From contig JBAXAM010000008.1 in NCBI GenBank assembly GCA_037142515.1, positions 1-43,823 on the forward strand: a stretch of DNA of 43,823 nucleotides, read 5' to 3'. Positions 15,904 to 22,873 of this stretch are shown in pieces (the stretch's first letter is position 1; each line of letters begins with the position of its first letter). The notes under the pieces are model-generated. The model saw only the letters and a list, made by a program, of their open reading frames with translations, did not search any database and was not told where the DNA came from. The position numbers were made by a program, and so were the translations under genes. The stretch is from JBAXAM01 sp037142515 (GTDB taxonomy: Bacteria; Pseudomonadota; Gammaproteobacteria; UBA9339).

Positions 15904-17271
15904 CTTATCCAACGGCAATACATTAAGCAGGTCTTGCGGAATATCGAGCTTTTGCAATTGCTTTCCAATTTCTTTTACAACTATTTGCTGCGCTATAACG
16001 GCCACATCAGGCTTAATTGATGGTTTAGTAAAAGAACCCGAGATTTTAATTGGCACAAAAAAGTTTTTATCATGGGCGCTATAGGCACTAAGCGATAAGT
16101 CAAGTTGCTCTGACGCAATATTAGCATTGCCCCGCCCTGTCACCCTATAATCGGGCGATTGAATTAAAAGATCGTTCGTGTTAAGCAAAGCATTATGAAT
16201 ATTGAAGCTCGATGTTAAGCGATCAAAATCAGTACGTGGCGGCTTTGATTCTTGCGGCATGGCTTTTTGGTTTAATATTGAGCTTGCACGCCTTATCTCA
16301 AACGGAATATCCACGCCCCTATACGAGCCATTAGCAATTAAAACATTGCCACTTCCGCTTAAGCTCTCACCGTGCATATTAATATTTGTGTTTAGGGTAA
16401 GAGTACCACTAAATTCATGATACTTAGCAATATCTACTAATAATGGCTGCATGGCGACATTATCAAATGCTAGTTTTAAACCTAATTGTATCGCAGCACT
16501 ACGCAGATCAATTACGGCACTACCACTTACATTACCGTGATAAAAACCAAATCCAATTTTTGGACAGTTAATTAATTCTTTATTACCACTAATTTTCGCA
16601 TAAAAATTATCAAGCTTTAACTTCTTAATTTGCAGCACAGCAACCTTAAGATCAGCAACATAACTTGGCGCATCCATAATATGGCTACAATGTAACGAAC
16701 CAGTTACTGTTGTGTCTGCAATATGTAATTCAAAATTTTCACTGGTAAGTGTTTGCTTATTTAAATCAACTTTTATGGACGCATTTGCTTTGACCAAGCC
16801 ATTCAAAACAGAACTTGGGTTTTGTAAATAAAAGCTGGTTTCTACTTCAAAGGATTCATCAAAGTTAATATTTTCACAATGCAACTCTAGCTTATTAATC
16901 TGCTTGCCTTGCAAAAATACTTGGCCATTTTCGATACTAACACTCGCATCAGTAAGATCGGATATACTGAAAGCACCATTGGTAATACGCCCCCAAAGCA
17001 GAGGTAATAATTTAACACTAAAAACAACTTTATCGGCCTGTACCAAATCCTTTAAAACAACATCATGTAGTTCGATACCCAATGGAAAAAAAGACCACTG
17101 AATCTCACCATTAATCGCTAGCTCTTTTTTAATCTTGTCGTGCACAATTTGCGCTAATTCTTTCTTAATCGTATCTTGATCAAGCTTAACAACAAGCAAG
17201 GCTACAGCTCCACCTATAAAAACGGTAACCACTGCAACCAATATTAATATTATTTTCATTGTTTTTTTCAT
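15892..17271 (-). CDS. AsmA-family protein
   Basis: A 459-residue protein with one N-terminal membrane anchor (about residues 5-27, IILILVAVVTVFIGGAVALL) and a large periplasmic part. Near the C-terminus it has the AsmA signature GVDIPFEIRRASSILNQKA, TDFDRLTSSFNIHN and LLIQSPDYRVTGRGNANI. AsmA relatives are bridge-like lipid-transfer proteins affecting outer-membrane assembly. E. coli AsmA has 617 residues, so this is a shorter member. The ATG at 17271 has an AGGA 9 bases upstream and lies 26 bases after tRNA-Gly; the longer frame only reads through the tRNA. Confidence 0.85.
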   Translation of the reverse strand: MKKTMKIILILVAVVTVFIGGAVALLVVKLDQDTIKKELAQIVHDKIKKELAINGEIQWSFFPLGIELHDVVLKDLVQADKVVFSVKLLPLLWGRITNGAFSISDLTDASVSIENGQVFLQGKQINKLELHCENINFDESFEVETSFYLQNPSSVLNGLVKANASIKVDLNKQTLTSENFELHIADTTVTGSLHCSHIMDAPSYVADLKVAVLQIKKLKLDNFYAKISGNKELINCPKIGFGFYHGNVSGSAVIDLRSAAIQLGLKLAFDNVAMQPLLVDIAKYHEFSGTLTLNTNINMHGESLSGSGNVLIANGSYRGVDIPFEIRRASSILNQKAMPQESKPPRTDFDRLTSSFNIHNALLNTNDLLIQSPDYRVTGRGNANIASEQLDLSLSAYSAHDKNFFVPIKISGSFTKPSIKPDVAVIAQQIVVKEIGKQLQKLDIPQDLLNVLPLDKLLH

Positions 17272-17297
17272 TATAATCATCCTAAAAATCAAACTAG

Positions 17298-17371
17298 TGG
17301 AGCGGGCGATGGGAATCGAACCCACGCTTGAAGCTTGGGAAGCTTCAGTTCTGCCATTAAACTACGCCCGC
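17298..17371 (-). tRNA. tRNA-Gly (CCC)
   Basis: A 74-base cloverleaf with encoded CCA. Acceptor stem GCGGGCG/CGCCCGC, D arm TAGTTTAATGGCAGAAC, anticodon stem GAAGC/GCTTC with loop TTCCCAA giving anticodon CCC, and T arm GTGGGTTCGATTCCCAT. It is close in sequence to E. coli glyU. Confidence 0.95.
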
Positions 17372-17435
17372 AATATATCCTTTGAATAGTTTTTATTATG
17401 CTTATATGATTGCCATAAGGCAAGCAAAAACACAT

Positions 17436-18089
17436 ATGAACAAAATCAAACCTATACGCAGTTTTGTCAGAAGACAGAGACGGCTGCCATCAAGCAAACA
17501 AAAAATATTTGATGAAGGATGGGTTCTTTATGGCTTAGATATAGCATCTGGGGCAATAAGCACTCCATTGGTATTAGAAATTGGCTTTGGTATGGGGACA
17601 ACGCTTTTTAACTCTGCGAAAAAATATCCAGATAAAAATTTTATTGGTATCGAAGTACATCAACCGGGAATTGTAGCTTTGCTCGCGCAGCTAAAAGCAC
17701 AGCCCTTAAATAACATACGACTTTATAATGAAGATGCAGTCATCGTTTTAGAACAATCCATCCCTGACAATAGCCTAGAAAAAGTTTTAATTTTTTTTCC
17801 TGATCCGTGGCAAAAAAATCGCCACCACAAAAGACGCTTAATTCAACCAAAATTTATTGCGCTCCTGCAAAAAAAATTAAAACCCAAAGGAGTATTACAC
17901 ATCGCAACTGATTGGGAGGATTATGCCAATCACATCATTGCGGTATTAAAGGCAAATTCTGCTTTTACTGCTTGCGAGCCACTCGAGTCCTTGCCCTTTT
18001 TGGCAGATCGTATACCAACTAAATTTGAGCAGCGCGGAAAAAAACAGGGACATAAGATTTTTGACTTGTTATTTATTGCAAATTGTTAA
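17436..18089 (+). CDS. trmB: tRNA (guanine-N7)-methyltransferase
   Basis: A 217-residue class I SAM-dependent methyltransferase that forms m7G46 in tRNA. Evidence: IRSFVRRQRRLPSSKQ near the start, the SAM motif LVLEIGFGMGTTL, FIGIEVHQPGI, and the catalytic FFPDPWQKNRHHKRRLIQPKF region. The C-terminal TKFEQRGKKQGHKIFDL is also typical. Starts at 17406 (ATG) and 17382 (TTG) are possible; 17436 gives the N-terminus most like E. coli TrmB, but no start has a convincing Shine-Dalgarno. It is divergent from tRNA-Gly. Confidence 0.93.
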   Translation: MNKIKPIRSFVRRQRRLPSSKQKIFDEGWVLYGLDIASGAISTPLVLEIGFGMGTTLFNSAKKYPDKNFIGIEVHQPGIVALLAQLKAQPLNNIRLYNEDAVIVLEQSIPDNSLEKVLIFFPDPWQKNRHHKRRLIQPKFIALLQKKLKPKGVLHIATDWEDYANHIIAVLKANSAFTACEPLESLPFLADRIPTKFEQRGKKQGHKIFDLLFIANC

Positions 18090-18146
18090 TATTTCCTTAA
18101 GAAAAAAAGCATATACTGTACAATAATTTTTGTTAAAATAGATTTC

Positions 18147-19085
18147 ATGAAATCAAATACAATAAAATGGATAAATGGCAAGGGCCTCCCCCAGGGGATA
18201 TTTTTGATAGTGTGCGCCAGTTTATTTAGTAATTTGAATGATACAACAATTCGTTTAGTAGGAAGTAATTTGCCAGCCATGCAAATTGCATTTTTCCGCT
18301 TTTTTTTTGGAACTCTGATTCTTCTACCACTGCTGCTATATAAAGGAAAATCTTCTTTTGTTATTAAAAACAAATCGTGGCAATTGGTAAGAATAACAGT
18401 TGGCTTTTGTGCTATCGCATGTTGGATTTATGGTGCCAGCCAAACCAGTCTTCCGTCTATTACAACAGTATCATTTGTCTGCCCTATTTTAGTTCTGCCT
18501 TTGGCTTATTTGTTTTTGGGGGAAAAATCCGACTGGAAAAGATTGCTATCGGTTGGTATGGGCTTTATAGGAGTTGTGATTATTGCCTGTTTTGAAAAAA
18601 CCGCAATCGCAAAAACATCGGAAATCTTATTTTTTCATCCAGGCGTAGTATTTTTATTTTTGGGTGCAGTATTATTTGCCATGAGCGATGTTTTAAATAA
18701 AAAAATGCTGGCCACCGAAAATCTTTTTTCGCTTTTATTTTATTTTTGCCTAGGAACGACGCTGATTAGCCTTATTCCAGCTTTGTTAACATGGAAGCAA
18801 ATGAGCTATTCAGAAGTATTTTATTTATTTATCATGGGCGCTGGTGGAGCGTCTATACTGTATTGTATTTTAAAAGCAGCAAATGCAACCGAAATCTCAT
18901 CACTTGCCCCATACAAATATGTTGAACTTATTATTTCAGTCGTAATGGGATATGCATTGTTTAATGAAATAATCAAAATTCCTACAATCGTAGGAGCAAG
19001 TTTAATTATTCCTAGCGCGCTTTTGATTGCTTATCATGAGTTAAATAAAGAAAAACAATCTGCAGATACGAAAATCAAAAATTGA
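18147..19085 (+). CDS. EamA/DMT-family membrane transporter
   Basis: A 312-residue protein with about ten membrane helices arranged as two EamA repeats (about residues 15-150 and 165-295). FFRFFFGTLILLPLL, the GAS..SLPSITTVSFVCPILVLPLAYLFLGEK segment and the mirrored ANATEISSLAPYKYVELIISVVMGY.LFNE segment are typical. DMT proteins export or exchange small metabolites; the substrate cannot be told. Intracellular bacteria often carry many such transporters. There is no Shine-Dalgarno, and a TAAAAT lies 7 bases before the ATG, so a leaderless transcript is possible. Confidence 0.87.
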   Translation: MKSNTIKWINGKGLPQGIFLIVCASLFSNLNDTTIRLVGSNLPAMQIAFFRFFFGTLILLPLLLYKGKSSFVIKNKSWQLVRITVGFCAIACWIYGASQTSLPSITTVSFVCPILVLPLAYLFLGEKSDWKRLLSVGMGFIGVVIIACFEKTAIAKTSEILFFHPGVVFLFLGAVLFAMSDVLNKKMLATENLFSLLFYFCLGTTLISLIPALLTWKQMSYSEVFYLFIMGAGGASILYCILKAANATEISSLAPYKYVELIISVVMGYALFNEIIKIPTIVGASLIIPSALLIAYHELNKEKQSADTKIKN

Positions 19086-19110
19086 AGTGCAGAATGTTGC
19101 TATCATAAAA

Positions 19111-19139
19111 TTGACAGATTGTATTACCCATGTTATACA
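19111..19139 (+). promoter_or_regulatory. promoter and likely operator of the dinJ-yafQ pair
   Basis: TTGACA at 19111-19116 and TATACA at 19134-19139 are 17 bases apart. Inside and overlapping the -10 box is an imperfect dyad TGTATTA-CCCATG-TTATACA (19120-19139), well placed for autorepression by the antitoxin complex. The operator role is inferred from position. Confidence 0.6.
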
Positions 19140-19161
19140 TAAAGATAAAAGGGGAAATATT

Positions 19162-19422
19162 ATGAGCTTACATAAAACGGCAATTGTTAACGCTAGAATC
19201 GCACCAATGTTAAAAATTAGAGCAGAAAATATATTAAATAAAACTGGATTATCTTCAGCTGAAGCTATACGCTTATTTTATACTCAAGTTTGTTTAAATA
19301 ACGGACTACCTTTCGCAGTTAAAATACCAAATAAAATAACCCAAAAAGCAATGCGCGATGCAGAATTAAGAAGAACCCAAAAAGCCAAAAGTGTTGATGC
19401 CTTATTTGCAAAGCTTACTTAA
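19162..19422 (+). CDS. dinJ: DinJ/RelB-type antitoxin
   Basis: An 86-residue ribbon-helix-helix antitoxin starting MSLHKTAIVNARIAPMLK, followed by the hallmark LNKTGLSSAEAIRLFYTQVCLNNGLPF (shown in parts: GLSSAEAIRLFYTQV). The start at 19162 is set by AGGGGA upstream. It should bind both the toxin encoded next door and the operator dyad at 19120-19139. It is a small mobile defence- or stability-type module inserted between housekeeping genes. Confidence 0.9.
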   Translation: MSLHKTAIVNARIAPMLKIRAENILNKTGLSSAEAIRLFYTQVCLNNGLPFAVKIPNKITQKAMRDAELRRTQKAKSVDALFAKLT

Positions 19423-19698
19423 ATGCTACATGTTGAATACACTAACCAATTCAAAAAAGATTTTAAGCTGGCAAAGCGCAGAGGTAAAAAATTAGATTTT
19501 CTTCATACTCTTATGAAGCAAATTGAGCATGAAGAAAAATTAAATGCAAACCGACGAGATCATGTTTTAACAGGAAATTGGCATTCGCATAGGGAATTAC
19601 ACGTCGAAAATGATTGGTTATTAATTTACAAACTAGTTCCTGACGAGAAAACAGTTGTATTTGTTCGCACTGGCACTCACTCAGATTTATTTACTTAA
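19423..19698 (+). CDS. yafQ: YafQ-type mRNA interferase toxin
   Basis: A 91-residue RelE-superfamily toxin that cuts mRNA on the ribosome. Residues corresponding to the E. coli YafQ active site are present: His47 (RDHVLTG), His60 and Asp64 (ELHVENDWLLIY), His86 and Phe90 (GTHSDLF). It therefore looks catalytically intact. The ATG follows the antitoxin stop codon directly with no gap, so expression is coupled. Confidence 0.92.
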   Translation: MLHVEYTNQFKKDFKLAKRRGKKLDFLHTLMKQIEHEEKLNANRRDHVLTGNWHSHRELHVENDWLLIYKLVPDEKTVVFVRTGTHSDLFT

Positions 19699-19711
19699 AT
19701 TTGGTTTATAT

Positions 19712-20338
19712 TTAAGCAATCTCCCCAATCATTTTCTTGATTAACAAAAAATCTACATAAGCTTTGCGTTTTTCACTTGGCGAGCGTAATAAATAGGCAG
19801 GATGATAAGTAACCATCAATGGAGTATTTTGTGACCCATACTGATAAGTTCGACCACGTAAATTACCCATAGACTCAGTGGTATTTAATAAAAATTGCGC
19901 AGCGATGCGCCCCACGGCAACTAATATTTTTGGCTGAATTAAAGCAATTTGCTGTTCTAAATAGGGAGTACAAAGTTTTACCTCTTGCGGCTCGGGATCA
20001 CGATTATTCGGCGGACGACATTTTAAAATATTAGCAATGTAAACATCACAGCGGCTTAATCCAATTGACTGTACCATTGAATTTAACAACATCCCCGCCC
20101 TACCAACAAATGGCTCGCCCTGCAAATCTTCGTTAGCACCAGGTGCTTCGCCAATAAACATGACTTCTGCATTTTTATTACCAACACCAAATACTATTTT
20201 AGTGCGTGTTTTATGCAACTCACATAAAACACAAGTAGCAACTCGCTTTTCAAGCTCTGGCCAACCGGCTACAGCTTGTAGTTTTTTTTGCCAAAGATCA
20301 ATTTCCATTTCTTTTAAATACTGTTTTTTATTATTCAT
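19712..20338 (-). CDS. type 4 (Fe-S) uracil-DNA glycosylase
   Basis: A 208-residue enzyme removing uracil from DNA. Motif 1 is GEAPGANED (about 63-71), motif 3 HPAYLLRSP (about 178-186). Four cysteines (36, 39, 107 and 123) match the [4Fe-4S] ligands of family 4 enzymes. FVGRAGMLLN is also diagnostic. It lies 11 bases after hemW on the same strand and probably shares its transcript. Confidence 0.9.
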   Translation of the reverse strand: MNNKKQYLKEMEIDLWQKKLQAVAGWPELEKRVATCVLCELHKTRTKIVFGVGNKNAEVMFIGEAPGANEDLQGEPFVGRAGMLLNSMVQSIGLSRCDVYIANILKCRPPNNRDPEPQEVKLCTPYLEQQIALIQPKILVAVGRIAAQFLLNTTESMGNLRGRTYQYGSQNTPLMVTYHPAYLLRSPSEKRKAYVDFLLIKKMIGEIA

Positions 20339-20349
20339 TATTATACCAA

Positions 20350-21450
20350 TTACAAAAAAATCTCGAGCAAGTCATTTAAAAAATTCCTACCATGGGCTGT
20401 CGTTACAATCGCATCGCTTTGTAATTCAACTAGACCCAAACTTTCGGCCTGCTGTAATTCTTTTGCTATAGCATCGATTGTAACTCCAGTACGCTCATGA
20501 AACAATGCATAGCTTATAGGTCGATATAATCTCAATGCATTCAACATAAACTCAAATGGGCGCTCAGTAATGAGCACCTCTTGTTCCTGTTGCTCCTGAA
20601 AATATTTTATATAACGAAGCACACCACCATTGGCACGCGTAATTTTACCATGCGCTCCAGCGCCAATACCTAAATAATCACCATATTGCCAATAATTCAC
20701 ATTATGTTTACATTCAAGCCCTGAAACACTATAAGCAGATACTTCGTACTGTAACAAGCCCGACTGCGCCAGCAAATCCTGCCCTGCTTGCTGTATATCC
20801 CACAATGCTTCATTATGCGGCAAAATTGGCGGCTTGGCTGCAAACTTAGTATTTGGTTCGAGCGTTAACTGATACCAAGAAAAATGTGGCAGCGCAAAAC
20901 CCAAAGCAATTCGAAGATCACTCATAACATCATCAATACTCTGCCCTGGCAAACCAAACATTATATCAAGATTAAAATTGCTAAATCCTGCTTGTTTTAT
21001 CGCACAAATTGCGTCTTGGGCTTGTTTGGCATCATGAATGCGGCCAATGGCTTTTAGTTTCTCATCATTAAAACTTTGTACCCCCAAAGAAATTCGATTA
21101 ATTCCCGCATCTTTGAAACCCTCACACAATTCCAAATTAATTGTTCCCGGATTTGCCTCTAGGGTAATTTCAATATCAGGCGCAAAAGAAAAAAGATCCC
21201 TCGCGCGATTAATGATTTTTTTGACAGCGCTTGGTAGCAACAAGCTTGGCGTACCACCTCCAAAATAAATACTTATCAAATTAAAATTTGGTGCTCTTTT
21301 TGCCTCATTCTCAAGATCAGCAAGCAACAAATCAACATAACCTGTTATTAACTCTGGTTTTGATTTGGGCAATACATAAGAATTAAAATCACAATATGGA
21401 CATTTGCGCCGGCACCATGGAAAATGAATATAAAGAGAAATTCGACTCAT
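20350..21450 (-). CDS. hemW: radical SAM HemW-type protein
   Basis: A 366-residue radical SAM protein. The Fe-S motif CRRKCPYCDFNSY (CX3CX2C) is at the N-terminus; IYFGGGTPSLL, NPGTI, RISLGVQSF and NLDIMFGLPGQ follow as in HemW/HemN relatives. The conserved HNVNYW and a C-terminal winged-helix-like part (RPFEFMLNALRLYRP) fit HemW, a haem chaperone, rather than coproporphyrinogen oxidase HemN. It is divergent from cysS, only 32 bases away. Confidence 0.92.
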   Translation of the reverse strand: MSRISLYIHFPWCRRKCPYCDFNSYVLPKSKPELITGYVDLLLADLENEAKRAPNFNLISIYFGGGTPSLLLPSAVKKIINRARDLFSFAPDIEITLEANPGTINLELCEGFKDAGINRISLGVQSFNDEKLKAIGRIHDAKQAQDAICAIKQAGFSNFNLDIMFGLPGQSIDDVMSDLRIALGFALPHFSWYQLTLEPNTKFAAKPPILPHNEALWDIQQAGQDLLAQSGLLQYEVSAYSVSGLECKHNVNYWQYGDYLGIGAGAHGKITRANGGVLRYIKYFQEQQEQEVLITERPFEFMLNALRLYRPISYALFHERTGVTIDAIAKELQQAESLGLVELQSDAIVTTAHGRNFLNDLLEIFL

Positions 21451-21469
21451 GTTTTCATTAGTTTTGATA

Positions 21470-21475
21470 TATAAT
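21470..21475 (+). promoter_or_regulatory. -10 box placed for a leaderless cysS mRNA
   Basis: A perfect TATAAT lies exactly 7 bases before the cysS ATG at 21483, so transcription would start at or next to the start codon. No Shine-Dalgarno is visible. The -35 region is poor. Confidence 0.45.
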
Positions 21476-21482
21476 GTTACCC

Positions 21483-22865
21483 ATGCTACACATTTATAAT
21501 ACTTTTTCCAGGCAAAAAGAGCTATTCAAGCCTATTGCTGCATCCAAAATCGGGCTTTATGTGTGCGGCTTGACTGTTTACGATGATTGCCACATCGGCC
21601 ATGGCCGACTATTTATCTGGTTTGATGTGGTTGTACGTTACTTACGCAGCATTGGGTACCAAGTAACTTATGTTCGCAACATAACAGACATTGATGACAA
21701 AATTATTAAGCGCGCACAGGAATTAAACATTGATTATAAAACCTTAACTGCAAATGTAATCACTTCGATGCATGCCGATGAGAAATCTTTAGATATTATA
21801 CCACCAAGCTTTGAGCCTAGGGTAACTGACAATATTACGCAAGTTATAGATTTAATTCAAACTCTAGTTAACAAAAGCTTTGCTTATGCAACCACAACAA
21901 GCGATGTCTATTACGAAGTGGCAAAGTTTAAATCTTACGGCAAACTAGCACACCAAGACCTAAATAGTTTGCGCACAGGTATACGTGTTGAAGCAAATGA
22001 ATACAAACGCGACCCGCTTGATTTTGCCTTATGGAAAGCCGCTAAACCAAACGAGCCATTTTGGCCCTCGCCTTGGGGTAATGGTAGACCTGGATGGCAC
22101 ATCGAATGCTCGGCAATGGCAAAAAAGTATCTAGGGGAAAGTTTTGATATTCATGGCGGCGGCAGCGATCTACAATTTCCTCATCACCAAAATGAATTAG
22201 CACAATCTGAAGCGGCCAATGGCTGCTGTTTTGTTAATTATTGGATGCACATGGGTTTTGTCCAAGTTAACCAAGAAAAAATGTCGAAATCTTTGGGAAA
22301 TTTTTTTACTTTAAAAGAAGCATTAAAAAAATATCGTCCAGAGATTTTGCGTTACTTTGTAGTAGCAAGCCATTATCGCAGTCCCATTAACTTTTCCGAA
22401 GAAAATTTAGAAAACGCTCATGCAGCACTGCAGCGCTTTTATATAACACTACGTGATTTACCACCTGTCAACACAAAAGATTTTGACGCAAAAAATCAAT
22501 TCAACGAGCGTTTTCACGCAGCCATGAACGATGATTTTAATACTCCCGAAGCATTAGCAGTTTTATTTGATCTGGCACGCGAAATTAATAGATTACGTAG
22601 CGCTCAACAACTAACAGAAGCGGCGCAATATGGAGCATTGTTAAAACACTTGGGCTTGGTTCTTGGAATCTTGCAAGACGATCCAGAAAAATTTCTAAAA
22701 GCCGAAATTGATGCGAGCACAATTGAAGCTCTAATCACCGCACGTAATACTGCCCGCAAAAACAAAAACTGGGCTGAAGCTGATAGAATTCGCGATCAGC
22801 TAACCGCTATGGGAATTACATTGGAAGACACACCAACTGGAACTACCTGGATAGCGTTAACTTAA
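21483..22865 (+). CDS. cysS: cysteine--tRNA ligase
   Basis: A 460-residue class I synthetase (E. coli 461). HIGH-type motif DDCHIGHGR, zinc-binding residues in VCGLTVYD, WHIECS and FPHHQNE, and the KMSKS motif EKMSKSLGNFF are all present. The ATG at 21483 aligns with the E. coli start (MLHIYNTFSRQKE); an in-frame ATG nine bases upstream overlaps the -10 box and is less likely. It converges on the PEPC-like gene with an 8-base gap. Confidence 0.97.
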   Translation: MLHIYNTFSRQKELFKPIAASKIGLYVCGLTVYDDCHIGHGRLFIWFDVVVRYLRSIGYQVTYVRNITDIDDKIIKRAQELNIDYKTLTANVITSMHADEKSLDIIPPSFEPRVTDNITQVIDLIQTLVNKSFAYATTTSDVYYEVAKFKSYGKLAHQDLNSLRTGIRVEANEYKRDPLDFALWKAAKPNEPFWPSPWGNGRPGWHIECSAMAKKYLGESFDIHGGGSDLQFPHHQNELAQSEAANGCCFVNYWMHMGFVQVNQEKMSKSLGNFFTLKEALKKYRPEILRYFVVASHYRSPINFSEENLENAHAALQRFYITLRDLPPVNTKDFDAKNQFNERFHAAMNDDFNTPEALAVLFDLAREINRLRSAQQLTEAAQYGALLKHLGLVLGILQDDPEKFLKAEIDASTIEALITARNTARKNKNWAEADRIRDQLTAMGITLEDTPTGTTWIALT

Positions 22866-22873
22866 TTGAAAAA

